Positions 9,662 through 24,050 of a stretch of 64,000 nt of DNA are shown piece after piece. Position 1 is the stretch's first letter; the number at the start of each line of letters is the position of its first letter. Origin of the DNA: Prinia subflava (taxonomy: Eukaryota; Chordata; Aves; Passeriformes; Cisticolidae); assembly GCF_021018805.1 (NCBI RefSeq), contig NW_026960611.1, positions 496,001-560,000 of the forward strand, read 5' to 3'. Position numbers and translations under genes: made by a program. A model generated the notes under the pieces. It ran no database searches and was not told where the DNA came from. It saw nothing but the letters and a program-made list of their open reading frames with translations.

Positions 9662-9986
9662 TGTCACAGAGGACATGGAAAGAACCACACGAGGACACGC
9701 TGGTGAGCGAAGCAGGAAAAAGGGCGAGTTTATTTACAAAACCCAGTTTTATACATTTCCTATGGGGCCTATGGATTGGAGGATGGAATTCCACCTCTCA
9801 ATCCACATTGGTCAAGCCAACTGTCAATCAACTTTCTCCTCCCACCTAGAAATCTGTAAACAATGAAAGACAGTTAGCAAAACATGGCCATTGTTTATAG
9901 TAGAAAGTGTGATAAAGTAAAATTTCTGACTCCAATATGAAGAACATTACAGAAGGCTTAGAAAAGTCTTCAAAACCAGGGTGACA
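9662..9986 (-). repeat. 5' LTR of the class II provirus
   Basis: 325 bp, same ends and same TATAAAA/AATAAA arrangement as the partner at 2492. It differs by three substitutions and a 4-bp GTCA insertion. Confidence 0.93.
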
Positions 9987-10250
9987 GTGTTGCATTAGAA
10001 ATCAATCACCTGAATCAAACTGCTTTTCACTGTTTTTCAGTGTACAATCAGTAATAGTAAATGAAAGTAATAAAGGTAGCAAAAATTAATCTCTTTAAAT
10101 TTAGGGCTTTTGGGGTATTTTTGTAGTTTTCAGAGTGAATGGTGCATCCTCAGTTGTGTGTTCTTAAGGCTACACGATGTGTATTAGCAGGCAAAATGGA
10201 AATTGCAAGGTTTTTTTCTCTCAAAATTACAGATGTGCTACATTGATTAT

Positions 10251-10551
10251 TGTCACTGTAGGACACGAAATTAACCACACAGACTCCATGAATTCTCAGA
10301 AGCCTAGAAAGAACATTTATTCAAAATGTAATTTCTTTTTATACTATTTACAGAGACTAGTATGATTGGATGAGCAAAGTTAACACCTCTTCAACCACAT
10401 TGGTCAAGCCAGAGGGCCATCAAGAAGTCCCTCTTATAAAAAGAATGAATAACAGATACAGTTAATAAAACATTTCTTTTTGTGTACAGCAAATCACCTG
10501 GGAAAGAAATTTCACAAACCAAAACATTTCACACATGAAATCAGGGCTACA
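10251..10551 (-). mobile_element. class II solo LTR (301 bp)
   Basis: TGTCACTG...GGCTACA with exact 6-bp flanks GATTAT (10245-10250, 10552-10557). Minus-strand TATAAAAA and AATAAA lie in order. It resembles the LTR at 2492 in layout. Confidence 0.85.
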
Positions 10552-12390
10552 GATTATAGTTGATAACTTGAGTCATTTTGATTTCCTCTGACCCATAATA
10601 AATACTTTCCTCAGAAGATGGGAGTTACTTCAGAAAATTCATATGGTCTGGAATCTAGACACGCTTGCACCCCAAAATGAAGGATATAGCAACAAAAGAC
10701 CAATTCTTCTCGACAAATAGTTAAATTGGCTTGAGTTATCACTGAGAAAGCTGTTTCAGGTACCATTAGCAATAGGATGCTTCCAATTTGACCAGTCAGA
10801 GCTCTTTCAGAAGGAAAGGAATGTAGATATAAACTTCAGGGAAAACACCAGTAGAAGGAACATCAAAATAAAATGATAATTCAAAAGTACCCCAACTTCC
10901 TAGCAGCTTCTCATGGTAGTAAATTTTTTTCCTCATCTGTTTATGGAACTCTCCCTTTGGTATTGCTTGCCTGGACCAAGTCACACTTTCCTATGTTGTC
11001 CTTGTTGTCTGGCAGCACAAATAAATAGTTATTCAGGTTTAAGTGGTGACATGTCAGGTGGGCTGTCTTGGTTGACTGTGTTGTCTCTTCAAGCCTTTCC
11101 AACTCGTCATCTCTCTCTTTGTGCCAGTTGTTTCTGTCATCAGTTTTGTCTTGTCACTTCTCTGTTTCTGCATCTGTATTTTTGTTGTTGTTGTTTTTGT
11201 GGTTGTTTCCCTGTATGTCCCCCTCCTCCCCTTCTATCATCATCGCTCTGAGATCCTCTGCTCTCATCTTGGGCTCTGCTATGCTGTGTTCCTCTGACTG
11301 CCTGGTTTTAAAAATGTTACCCTGTTGACTCAGTGTTAAGTGGAAAATGAACATACAGGAAGGGAAGAGGTTGCCTTGGTGGCTGCTGACATTAAAGTTG
11401 CTTATAACTTTAGGCACTTGTAGTCCTGATCTCTTCAGAGAATTAGCCAGAACCAACAATGAGAGAATGAGGCTAAGGATGTCTAAATTTATAGAAGTGA
11501 GCTTGTAGGTGGCTGTAAGAAAACCTTGAGGTACTATGGAACTAATTTGTTTCCCTAGAGCAGGAAAGGCATTTTATGTTCTTTGTCAAATTAAAGCATG
11601 CAGTAAAGCATCAGACCAAAATTTGTTCCCCTGTGTGCCATTCCCACAGATGCCCTTCAGCATCCTGTTCTGGACTTTGTTCTCCAAAGGCAACAATGAT
11701 AGGGCTGCGGTCTTCCATTAACTTGTTTGGAGTAAGGCTTTGGGAGCAAGTCCTTTAAATCTCTAAAAGAGTAGTAACAAATGTAAACAAATCTTTACTG
11801 CACAGTGTAGCAGCTTTGACTAAAACAAATATAGTTCAGACCCAGAAGCATAGTAACAACAACAGTAACTTTGTAACTGGCTTAGAATTTTTTTTTTAAT
11901 TTTCCCCTCCAAGCCAGCAAGACAGAGCAACAGCAAGGTGCTGGTAATAATGGTCCCTGAATAGCCTATCAAATCTGATTAGTTGCAAGACACTATATTT
12001 TAGCTAAATGTTTTTTGGAAAGATGATGAAATGTGGCTGGCAGCCTGTTCTAAGGTTACTGTGGGCAGTGTTTAGCAATTCTGACAGTGCCTTCTGCAGT
12101 AATAGTATCTTAAGTGCACACACACAGTGCATCAGGAAGAGGTAGTGTGATATAAACTCAAATGCTACCTGAATCTACAGTGTGACTGTCTCTCTGGAAA
12201 TGGTGCACTTCATGATTAGTTTGCTAATGATGTGCCTTAGCTAGTTCTGTAGTTAAAATAAGGTGTTGCATAGGGTAGAGGAATAATTTTTCCCACTGTG
12301 CCTTAAACTTAATGCAGGTGCCTGGTCTACATGTGGCCAAATGCCAGTGCAGCCATAAGTGTATGTTTTTCCTAACAACCTACTGTGAGA
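10552..12390. other. no feature seen
   Basis: Unique-looking sequence with T-rich and CTT-rich tracts; short frames only, none recognisable. Confidence 0.5.
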
Positions 12391-13773
12391 TGTGGTCAAG
12401 AACAGAGCAGAGCAGGCCCAAAACTTGAAATAGAAAGAAAACTTTATTAAACTACATAACAACAGAAAATAGAAAAGAAAAGAAAACCTAAACACCCAAA
12501 AACAGAAATGAAAACCTCCCAGAACATTGCTTCTCCTCCCCCCAATTTCCACCCCTTACATGCTCAAACTGTTAACACTTACACATTACCCTCATCTTAC
12601 TTGCTTAAACCAAAACCCTGGGTTCCCAATCAGTCATCATCACTCAAAAAAGCCACAATCTTTAATTCATCCAGGGAGAGAGGAGTCTCTCTCGCACCAC
12701 AGACCCCCCACAGGAAACAAAGGTCCATCCTCCTGTGTTCCCATGTCACCCATGGCACCACCCGGAGAAGTCTGCCATGGTGACACCCTCCTTTCCATGT
12801 CCAGTGCTCTCACCACCGTCCATGGACCAAAACCGCATATAGGGCTCTTTTAAGGATGTTTGGCCAAGTACCAAAAACCAGCCATCTTCTCATATTTGGA
12901 CAAGCAGTCCCCCCCACATTTACCCCTGGGGCCGAGGGTTTCCAAGAACAGAGGTCTTCATCCTTCAAGACAGAGGGCGCCACCACACCTTCTTCCTCTC
13001 TTCTCTGTTCTCCACTCCTACAGTGGCAATCACTGCCACAAAGCCTTTGGTTTCAAGCCAAATGCATCCACCCAAATACAGTCTTATTTATGTTCAGGAG
13101 AATTCAGGGTCCGTCTATGGCTAACATTATGCAAGAAAAGTCCAGCCCAAAACCCACTCCTCTTCATCTCTGCCCATCTGGGGTTCTTTTCATCGTCCTT
13201 TATCATCTTGGTCCCAGGCTGTCTCTCTTCTGAAATCATCAGCCATGAGAATCAGTGTCTGGGAATAGTTTTCTTCTGCCTCAGAAAGAGTTAAAAGCTC
13301 CCGGCAGGGCCACAGGCTTGGGCACTTGCAGGCTCGGCAACTCCCCCACTCCACTGGGCACCTTCTCCTAGGGGGGGACGAGATGGGATGAGGGCGGGGG
13401 GGGGGGGGGGGACACGACACACAGAAGGCGCCTCCAAAGTTCTTCACCCCTCCATCCTGGATGGGGCTGGCTCAGCTCCAGTCCCGTTTGCTCTCTTCTC
13501 CCTCCGGGACACTGGCCTACCTCAGCCTGGCCGCATGGTTCCCCTCCCCCACCCAGCCTTGTAAGCTGGGCAGGGGAGGAGGAGAAGATGCTCCCCTCCT
13601 GAAAGCAGAACCAGAAAGAGGAAGTCTCTCTGGGAGTCCTTGCTTTTAACCCCTTGTGTCCTCAGAGGCATGTCTAAGCCCTCTGGCCACTCTAGGTGCC
13701 AGCATTCAAACCTGACCACTGATTGGTTTGACCACAGCTTCCTGAAAAACTCACTTCCCCTCAAACCAAGACA
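12391..13773 (-). mobile_element. LTR, family F (copy 1, 5'-truncated)
   Basis: It shares blocks with the copy at 48.5-50.6 kb, for example CCCCTTGTGTCCTCAGAGG compared with CCCCCTGTGTTCCCAGAGG, and the following ATTGGTTTGACC/ATTGGTTTTTGC. AATAAA on the minus strand near 12447 gives minus polarity. It ends CCAAGACA near 13773. It contains a 16-G run at about 13396-13411. No gene seen. Confidence 0.6.
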
Positions 13774-13816
13774 CTGCACTAGGATTTTACTACAAGATTG
13801 CCTACAAAAGCAAGAT

Positions 13817-14549
13817 TGTCTTGGTTTGGCAAGACAGGTGTCTGTCAGGGAAAGCTGGAGCTCTCCTTGGAATGGAGAGTGTAAACCCCCTCCCTCCAAA
13901 TTATTACAATTTTGAAATTAGGGGCTTTCAAGCTAAAATATGGGAATAGGAATAACAGTTCTTTACTAGGGATATTAAAAATGCAAATGCAGTAGTACAA
14001 AAAAAACAAACAAGCAAACAAACAAAAGTCCTAGAAAACCCTGACAGAGTCAGAGATACGACCTGAAACCCTGTTGTCAGGGTGTTTGAAGCAGTCCAAA
14101 TAAATCTTCCTGGAGTAACAGATGTTGTTCTGTGGAGTTGAGATGATCCTGTAGAAAAAGGGTCCAGTGATGGCGAGATGGGTGCGGTCTTCATCCGGGA
14201 ATCCAGTGGAAAAGTGGATGCTTGGTGTTCCTACATCTAAGTTTTTATCTTGGTAGAAATGGTTGGCTCCCTCCACACTGGGTAGAGCATCTCACAACAG
14301 GATGATGTAATGTGTCATCTTTGGTGAGCCTTAATGGCCCATTAAGAGAAGGTATCCCCCCGGAGAGTGGACAGTGGTGAAAGAGATAAGAAACACTGCC
14401 CCACCTGGTTTTAACAGCTGGCCTATTATCAGAAGGCATCCACCCTCCTGCCCCCTAGAGTTACAAGAGGTAAAGAAAAAACATCTCCCCAACTGGTTTC
14501 AACAGATGAAATAGAATACACTTTTTTTTTTGTTACATAACCCAAGACG
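13817..14549 (-). mobile_element. LTR, family A-related (A2, copy 1)
   Basis: It starts TGTCTTGGTTTGG like family A, with the CCTCCCTCCAAATTATT block, but its middle and right parts (CTGCCCCACCTG, CAGATGAAATAGAATACA) match the element at 35.0-35.8 kb. It ends CCCAAGACG. No clear target duplication found. Confidence 0.6.
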
Positions 14550-16551
14550 TTATCGACCCCTTATTCTATTACCATCTGTATCATACCTAAATCAATAAAC
14601 TCTGCTATGCAGAATGAATCTTTATACGCAATTCTCACTTAGAATTAGGCTTCTATGTGGTACTCAACTGGTTTCTCCATCTTTCTGCATTACCCACTAA
14701 GTGTAACCAGGTCCTTGAGCAAAAAACAATCCCACGGATGGGTTTGCCTTTGCCTGATGTGGGGTTAATCCAAACAGTTTTTCCTAAAATACCCTTCATA
14801 CCTTACAGTATTATCTGTGTCTGAAAGATGCAGCTTATTTCATGTGTAGGTAGTATTCAAAGTATTCAGGATGCTGTAGTCTGCAGTCTGATCTTCCCCT
14901 TTGTGGCACTGGGACTAATAAAGTGGTTGACATGCAACTGTACTGGGTTTTTTTGTGTCTTTGCTCTTAACATCCTTTCTGAGGTGGCAGGCTTGGCACT
15001 GTTTCACCACCTTTTTCTTCTGCCTTTGAAACTGCAGTGTTTTATTTGCTTCTAAGAAGCAGTTGCCAGCTAATGCTAAAACCAGTTCTCTGGCTTTAGT
15101 GGACTGGTTTTGAACATAATGCCAATGTTGACAGAGATGGGGAGATGTTCTGAGAGGAACTTGACAAATGTCGAGCAGAATGACACTCTTATGTACAAGG
15201 TACACCTGGAGTTGCCCAGCATGACTCACTTGCCCATGGCCCAGTGTCTGCTCACTGTGTTTTGCAGTCTGGTTGCACCCAGGTAATCTTCATACAGCTT
15301 TGGCTTTAGCTGTGTGTTGAAATTCTGTTAGCCACTATGGTTGGTTCACCTACTGATTTCAACAAAATGTTGAAAGGGACTTGAGCACAGCAAAAGGAGC
15401 TTTCCTAAAGTGCTTGAAACTGGCTCTTCCTGCCCCCAGATGTGTCAGCAGCTATCAGGAAGAATAGCTAAGGTGTCTGTATAATCCTCACCTTATGACA
15501 CCCTTTAAGGTAACATTTGCAGTTAGAATCAGCAATGGAAACAGTGAGGCTAAGAGTAAGATCTTGATAGGGGAATGATGGGTGTGAATGTTAGATCTGC
15601 TCCACGTTGTGCTTTGAGTGCTGTCTGCTGCTGGTGGGGTGTACCAGATAACTTCATGTTTTTGAAGAATGGCTGTTGGACATTTCATATAGCTGGAGGG
15701 CTTCAGAAACAAAGGGCAACTCTGATTCTTTGTTATGTATAATGCCACAAGGAGGACTTTAAAAATAATTTATTTTAAGAATTATGCTGTGATGTCTTAA
15801 GAAAGATATTGTGATATATTTCTAATCTAGCAAAAGAACCAATTATGTTATTGAATACACCATGAGCATCCTGGAGGAGCTCTTTCTCAGGACAGGCTGG
15901 CTCTGTTAAAAACTGGCTAGGTGTTTCCGTGTTTAACATCTCGGCTGTGTAGGATTTGCATCCAAATTTTAAGTTGCTAATAAAATTCTGTGGACAGTAA
16001 ATGAGGCCTCTTGTTAGCATTGTTTTCTTGTGTGTATCCAAAAATATCTTCCTAATGGTACCATTTATTGTATACCTGTATTGTGCATTATCCAGTGTTT
16101 CTAGACAAGTGCCATGATGGCTGACTGCATAACCAATATTATAGTATCCCTTTTCAGAGCAGCGAGGATTAAACTGAAGAGGATAAGCATGGTATTTCCA
16201 GTTGGAAGGGCTAGTCTTAATGCTAGCGGAGGCAGGGTGTGCTCTATGGTGCTGGGACAGAGCGGCCTCTGAGCACTGTAATCTGGAAAACTGCCTTTCT
16301 GATCAACCTGGCTGCTTCTTGGCTCTGTTTTGTACTTTCTTCTCAATTTTGCCAGTTAGACTGTCAGATCCTGGGCTAAGTTGTCTGCTTAATCAATTCT
16401 CAGAGCTATAAAATAATTTTTCTTATCTGTCTTGGGAACAGGATAAACAACATCTGCCACATGTCCCTTAATCTAGAGATACGACAGTGTAGAACTGCAT
16501 AGGCTTATGCTGTACTACATGTTGTTAAAGCTGTTTTAAAATGTTTTTCAG
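14550..16551. other. no feature seen (5' flank or 5'-UTR intron of UBAP1)
   Basis: Unique sequence up to the acceptor at 16551. No CpG-rich promoter-like stretch is visible here. Confidence 0.5.
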
Positions 16552-16558
16552 GTTCTAA

Positions 16559-16592
16559 ATGGCTTCAAAGAAGTTGGGATCTGAGTCTCATG
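16559..16592 (+). CDS. UBAP1: UBAP1 coding exon 1 (start codon)
   Basis: The acceptor TTTTTCAG ends at 16551, then seven bases of 5' UTR precede the ATG. The exon encodes [11 protein letters not shown] plus the first base of a Gly codon and ends at a strong GTAAGT donor (16593). The start is chosen because the first eleven residues match the conserved UBAP1 N-terminus. Confidence 0.95.
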
Positions 16593-19500
16593 GTAAGTGA
16601 AATTTGGTATCCCTGTCTCTTCAGTAGGATGAATCCTACTATTGTTGCTGACTCATGTCCCAGCCTAGACAGTCCATAGAGAGACTAATCTGTTTAGCCT
16701 CCTAGTAGTTTGGTTTTTTTTAGAAATTATGTACCTTACTTTCCTTCTTGCATAGGTACTTGCTGATGCCATGCCTGTTCTCTGGTTAAACTGAAATTCA
16801 GCCTGTGACTGTTTCCTACTTGTTCATGACAGAATAATGCCTTCCCCTTCCCCTCACTTTCTCCTTCAAAATCAAAACTGAACTGCAGTTGTGGTATTGA
16901 TTTGATGTTTGCTGAAGTGGACTCTAGATTTGTATCTCCTTTCTATGGAAGTCGCATGAACAGCTGGATTGAATGTGAAGCTTTTAATATAGCATAGAAC
17001 TATGCTCGCTTTTTGCTCAGCAGTGATTTTTTTTTCCTAAATTGGACTAATCTGGTTCAGCAGGCAAGTGAAGAGAATATCTTCTACATTTGAGATGCAT
17101 AGTGTCATGTAGATGATTGGTATAATAAAAATTATTTGCCTGTATATGTGCTTATTTCCTAAGGATTAATATTTCTGTGGAACTTTAAAGTCCAGTTTGT
17201 TGTCATGTATCTTCTTCAAATCAGCAATCATTCAGTGCAGTACTGGGCAGGTCATGTGAAATTTCTAACATAATTTTTCGTGCTACAGGAACTTCTGCTT
17301 TTAGAAACTCAGTATTGATCATTCTGGATAATCTTTCTGATAAGAGGGTTCTGGAGAATTCCATTTTTCTTTCAGCTTTTTATTCAGTCTTGCCAGTAAA
17401 AAGTTGAACTACAGAATAAGAAATGCCTCACTTAAATACATAGTTAAGGATTAATAAAAATGACCAATCAAAACTTAATTTTTATATGGTCTTCTTTGCG
17501 GCCCAGTGATCCTGCTGCAAGATAATGAATTTATTTGCTATCTGACAGCTTTTTACCAGTTGTTCTCTTGTATCTATGAACATTCCGAACTGCTTGCCTT
17601 TTGAGTCTATTTTTACTTCTCTCTTTTCCTTCCTAAACCAGACTAGCAAAGACACTGCTCAGAGCTAGAATTCAGTCTGTCTTAAATATTTCTCAAAACA
17701 GTATGGTGTGGTGGAACATGCTCTTGTCTTCAAAATAACAAAATCAAAACAAAGGGTGCTGTAAGCTGGCTGCTTAACTTGTCTACTCTGTGTACCTTCT
17801 GTTCCTAATGATACCAGTGACATTGTCGTGGTATTGTTTCTGAGGACTAGTAAAGCAACTTCCTTGGCTTATTATGTCTTAAGAAATTAGCAAGGCTTTT
17901 TTTTTTCAGTTTTCTCCAGGGTTGTTAAGAATTAATTCAACCAAGTGAATTTTGGGTTGCTGTAAAGCATCTAGTCCAACAGCTACCTGTTTTTTATGAG
18001 TTCAATGTCTCTGGCAGGCTGATGAAATCAGTCAATACAGTTGATGTATCTCTTGTACTTATTATTGAGCTGCTTATTGGAGGTTAGAGGACTGTTGTTG
18101 AATCACAGAATAGTTGAGGTTGGAAGGGACTTCTGGAGATGGTCATGTCCAAAACCCTGCTCAAGTAGAGCCACCTAAAGCACCTACTCAGGACTGTGTT
18201 CAGATGGAGATGAAGATGGGAACATAAGGTATGGATGGAGAGGAAGGAACACTTTTCCTATTTTGGAGGGTGTTATTGGCTGTCTTGGTTCGAAAGACAG
18301 GTATCTGCTAGGGAGGAGGAGGACCTCCCTAGGGATGGAGAAGTCAAATCCCCTCCCTCCAAATTATTATGATTTAGGAAATTGAGGAGGCTTTCAGGCA
18401 GAGGTATGGGGATAGGAATAACAGTTCTTTACTGGTATGTATGACAAAGCAAACAAACAACTACAGCATTAATAATAAACAGAACCAGGAACCTTGGGGG
18501 CTTTGTTTCACAAAGCCCAGGGCAGTCTGATCTTGGTGCCCCTGCGGGACTCCGAGAAACCAAGCTGGAGTGGTGGAAAATCCCGGGCTGGTGGATGAGA
18601 TCAGATGCTCTGTGGTGGTAGCTGGAACGGCAGGGATGTCTCAGCAGGGCAGGGCAGTGCAGGGCCACAGAGTAGCAGAAAGCCTCAAAGCAGTGCCGAA
18701 GAGGCCGCAACGGCAGGAGGAGGCGAGCTCAGAATACCTGGGCACACAAGCAGATGAGCAGATGATGGTAGATTTCCCAGGGCAAGACAGAGTGATGACA
18801 GTGAACTCTTCCTGCAGCGAGCAGCAGCCCAACTGTCCTCTCTCCTATGCCAAGAGCAAAAGTGAGCAGATGCCCCCAGTTCTGTCCTTTACCTCCCCCA
18901 AACCTCGAGTTATCTCCCCCCTCTGAGGGAAACTCCCAGAGACCCAAAAACAATAGCTGTATCCTGGTGCTGCCATCTCCTTTGGCCACTTCTTTGTTTT
19001 AGTCAAGCACTCAGTCATTAGTCTCCTAGCAACTTATGTGAAAAAAATTCTATAAGTGAAAAAGAAACAAATCTAACCCCCAACATTGGCATACACCTAT
19101 AACTGTGCCTAAGCGTGTAACTTCAAATGCTCTCATAATTTGAATAATTGGAAGTTCAAGCTTAAGTTCCAGAAATTAGTACCATCTAGAAATACAACTC
19201 TCATCTATTGCAGAAAAGGTTTGTTATATCAAGTGCAGTATGTTAATATTGCTGTTGAATTATCACTGTCACTATATAACTTGAAAGCTTTTAATTCCAG
19301 TTTCTGAGAATTATGTGTGTTTTGTGACCACAAAAACTAAGTTCCACTTGGTTTCAAAACTGTTCCCCATTTATAATTAGTAACTGGTTTTATCTGAAAT
19401 GTTTCCATTTTGCTACTGTAAGAACGAAATTGTTGCTTGATGAGACACTTAGTAGGGTTTACATTTTTTTCATATACTCTGAATTACATGCATGGGAGAA

Positions 19501-22500
19501 ATACCAACAAGATATTCTCAAGAGGTCAAAACAAGAAGAAAAACTTTACTGGCAACTTCAGAAAATCTGAGAACCTTAGCAAAAGGTTTAGAGCAGCATT
19601 CAATCAACATGAAACACTTCACAAAGTATTAACTTAGCCTATTCAACTTAACAAATTCCAAGCCCATCCATTTTAAGTTACTCTAAATTCCAAGAAGAGG
19701 GAATTAGAAGAAGAAAAAGAGAAAGATAGAAAAAACCAAACATAGCTACCACTCCTAGTTCCAGTAGAGTTCAGCTAATAGAAATTCCAAGAGGAGGTAG
19801 GGTCAAGCAAGACGTGCTTGCCTTGTGTCAGGTTAAATACCCTTTGGCTTTCCTGGGCCATTCCCCCATGTGGGACTTCTGGTTATCTGGCTACTCTGGG
19901 GCTAGACTTAGGTTCCAGGGGTGGGGTATGGAGCATTGCCTCTGGTGTGATAGTTGTGAGAAACAACGCCCAGTTTTAAAATTTCAAAGGTTTATTAAAC
20001 ATTAACGAAATACAACAAAAAACTGAATAAGGAGAAAGAGCAGCGCTAGGAGTCTCTGTGACTAGCAGCCACATGCTTGTCTACAAAATGGATGTCCTGC
20101 TTTTTATACCCTTGACGCCTCCTAAACTCTTGTCAGTCAACCCCTTCTCTGCCATCCATTGGTGGAGATCACTTTCTTACAACTTGATTGGAGGTCAGGT
20201 GTTGCCATGCTGCACCTCCTAATAACTAGCTGGCCCTCCCCAAATGCCCCAACTACCAAGGCCATCCCGTGACAATACAAGGGGAAGGGGAAAGCGGACT
20301 ATGGGAGGACATCTCACAGTAACATAACTATACATCTAAACACACATCTATACATCTACAAAACTACTTCTAACCTACACATATTTATCCCTTAATTGTG
20401 AGAGCCAGCCATCTCATTACTCATCTATAATAAATCCCTGTTTTCCTTTTTTATGTCATTTGGCTGGAACAATTAATTCTTATTTTCAATTCTGATAATC
20501 TTCTTCTATTTCTTGAAGTTAAAATTTTTAAACGAGTCACTAGCATCTGTTGATGTGGGCAGGGACAGTGGGAATAGAAAAAAATAGAAAATAGAAAAAT
20601 CTCAAGTTTTCCTTAGGTACACTTATTGATGAATTGGTTGGAGTAGGCAAAAGGAAATCACAGAGGTCTGAAATGGCTTTTTGCCCCCATCTACTGTGCC
20701 TATGGGGTTGCTACCCATAGCAAGTATATCTTGATAGCAAGTACAGAGGCCAACTTGGTCTTACCCTCTAGTCCCTGTATTGGGTTTTGGAGGGAAATGA
20801 CAATTGAGGTCCAGTACAGCTTCGTTGTCCCCACCTTACCATGCCTATGGGGTTGCTGCCCACAGCAGGGCTATATAATCTCGGTGGTGGACACAGGGGC
20901 CAACTCGGTCTTGCCCTCTAGTTCCTGTCTTGCTGTACTTGTCAATTTCTAATTGAACCACCCCAGCACCTCTCACTGTCCTCCATGTACTTCCCCTTAA
21001 CAGATACTTTTAATCCTCATCCATTTGTTAAAACAGGACAATTACATTAATAACCGATATGGTTTAAACTCCCTGCACAAAGTGTTACTTAAAACAGTCC
21101 TCGAGCTGGCTGGTGGAAGCTTGACTCTACTTTTTGAACATCCTGGTGCTTCTCTGGTTATCTCTTGGTCACTGCTTAAGAGTCAGTTTTGTCTCACCTG
21201 GTATGGGTGTTATGGTCCTGAAGAGGAGAAGCAGCAGAGGTCAGGCAATCATCTTGTCAGCCTGGCTAGAACTGCAATGCTGGCTTATGAACTGTTACAG
21301 GCAGGTGTTTCTTGGCCATTACATCTGGCAGAGATACTGCAGTTATCTTAGATGAGTTTACGATGAAAAAAAAAAGCTATTAGCATCTAATAAACAGGTG
21401 GATTTATCCAGGCTCTGATTCTTTGTAGCAGCAATGCTCACCAGCTTACACACACACCCCCAATCTTTGGTTCTTAAGGTCTCTAGGATGCTCTAGGCTT
21501 GCCTACACTGGCAAGACTTGAGTGTCTGCTACCCTAGGTGGTGATGTGCTAGTGGTATGGGCATCTCCTAGGACAAGAGGAAATGCTGTGGCTTTGTGCT
21601 GGCAAGTGAAAGGCACAAGCGGCAGCTGTCACTGATCTGTTTTTTGTTGTTACTGATGGTGGACACTGCCACATTCACACTGTGGTTTGCATGCAGGATG
21701 GGAGAGGGTGACTGTGAGAAAAGTGGCAAACAGGACTGGCAACTACTGAAAAAGGCAAAAGGGATCTCCCCTTTGGTTAAGATAGAGTAGCTCTAGTGAG
21801 GAAGAACATCTTCAGCAGCCACCTACTTAACAGTACAGGGACAGTGACTTAGAGGAAGGCAACATTACATCAGGATTTGCCATTAGTATCTTTTAAGACT
21901 TTTTGGGTTTAGCAAAAGTTTTTTGTCTACAGCTGCCTGCTCTTCATGTACCCAGTTGAGTCTTCAGTTACGTCAGACTGTCTAGCTCTTGGGATCTTGG
22001 AAAGGACAGTTCTTTTAGAGAAAAGGGACGAAGGAACTGGCCATGCTTAGGACACCTCTCCTTCCTAAGGCAGGCAGCCACTCCTTGCTTTAACAGCTAT
22101 AAAATGGAAACGCAGAGGTAAATTCTTTCCTCTGTGAAAACAGAGTGCACACAGAGAGCCAGAGTCAACTTAGTTAGCAGAGCCCAGCAGTGACCCACAC
22201 AGACACACACACAAACACACACATACATCTGCTCTTCCCAGGTGGGACAGCAGCCGGACGCAGTGCTGTGCATCTAGAGCTGTGCCCCCAGAGCCACTTC
22301 TCTGGGCATGCCCAGCTCGCCTGTGCGCCTAGGTACACATGGAGAACTAGTGCACACACACAGACACTTGCTCACTTGCACAGAGCCCTGGTGTACAGCA
22401 GTACTTGTCAGTAGCACACACTTGTACACACACACGGAGTCGTGCACACTAATATGTGTAGTGTTATAGACATACATATCTTACACAAGGCCATGCTTAC

Positions 22501-23722
22501 ATGTAATCCCACAGAGGATCTGTAGCCAGCCTTAGCAGAGAAAAAAAGAAACAGCACTTTGGTCAGAGTCGAACTACAGAGGTATCTATGTGCACAGTGC
22601 TGTGCACACTAGCACATCGGTAGCCGTGCAAAGTGGGACATGTACACTTACATCTGGGCACACTAGAAAACACACATGCATGCAGCTTCACACACTGACA
22701 CACACGCACACCGCAGCACCTGTGTGTGCACACAGAACTATACATGCTGGCACACATAGGCACAGCAGTTCCTAGAGTCCTTCTGGAAAAGAGAGTAGTT
22801 GGACATCTACTGCTTGCTACCCTGTAGACAATATTCTACCTTCTGTGCCTTTGGAGTGGGAACAGACAGTGCACATTAGGAGAGGAAGGGAAAGGGAAGT
22901 GTTTTGTCAAGGGGCACCTCTTGCCCCTTACCTGATGGGGGGTAGGTGTGGTCTCTTTTTGTGGAGGGTAGCCTACAGTTTCTTGGGGATTAGGCACACA
23001 CAGTAAGGAAAGCTCTATGCCTCTCTGTAGGGGTGACAGTGACTTTAAAACAGAGTTTTTTAAGGTTTCATCTTGGACTGAAAGAGAGAAAGGTATTTTG
23101 AAAATTATTGCATATGCATGGAAAAATGAATTTGAGGGGAGAATGATTGTTCTGTCTTACACTTGATCTGAAATTAGTATAACAGAAAGAGGTAGGAAGT
23201 GGCAAGAGAAAGCAGGAAAACACAGCACATCTTAGACCAACGCTTTTCTTGAATCCAGAATTTTCTGTTTGGATGAAGTGGGGTGCAGAGTAACTTTTCT
23301 TTGAGATTCAGGACTGAGACGCTAGAGCAAAGAGTTGTTCAGTGAGAAGTCCATTCTCTCTGATCTGTACTGGTGTTGTATATGGATGTTTAAAACTTGG
23401 AACATCTACTCTTCCTTTGAGTCACACCATGGCCATTGACCATACTCAATTGTTTTCATAGTCCATTCTATCACACAATATTGCATACTTTTTTTTTTGT
23501 TGGGGTCACATCTGCACTGGGTTTGTTTTCTTCTCAGCGGGCTATCGGGTGGCATATCTGTTGACACCTCTGTACTTCTTCTTTCTCCCATTGGGGACTT
23601 CTTCCTTGCTCCCAGTCCCATCCCAATTAGCCAACTACAGGCCCTCCCACAAGGCCTGCCTTCCCAATTAGCCAGAAGGAGAAAGAAAGAAAGAAAAAAA
23701 GAAAGAAAAGAAAAAGGGAGAA

Positions 23723-23777
<55 letters not shown>

Positions 23778-23806
23778 AAGAGAGAGAGAAAGAGAGAAAG
23801 AGAGAG

Positions 23807-23861
<55 letters not shown>

Positions 23862-23883
23862 GAAAGAAAAGAAAAAGGGAGAA

Positions 23884-23934
<51 letters not shown>

Positions 23935-23971
23935 AAGAGAGAGAGAAAGAGAGAAAGAGAGAGAGAGAGAA

Positions 23972-24010
<39 letters not shown>

Positions 24011-24019
24011 AAGAGAGAG

Positions 24020-24050
<31 letters not shown>

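Larger units (their letters stand above)
2492..9986 (-). mobile_element. class II (ERVK/betaretrovirus-like) provirus lacking env
   Basis: Complete provirus: LTR-PBS-gag-pro(dUTPase)-pol-PPT-LTR, read on the minus strand. The two LTRs differ by three substitutions and one 4-bp indel over about 321 bp, so the insertion is young. Flanks GTGGTG (2486-2491) and GTGTTG (9987-9992) are a 6-bp target duplication with one mismatch. Only about 185 bp separate the integrase stop from the 3' LTR, so no env was present or it was lost cleanly. gag is broken by several stops and a frameshift, and pro by one stop; pol is open. Gag-bearing elements without env usually spread by retrotransposition within the cell. 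Confidence 0.93.

Noticed and set aside
13396..13411. G16 run as a promoter-associated G-quadruplex or UBAP1 CpG island
   Set aside because: It lies inside an LTR copy and is a simple homopolymer; no first exon or CpG island could be tied to it.
22190..22775. Short His/Thr-rich or Cys/Val-rich frames
   Set aside because: Translations of the CA-rich microsatellite.
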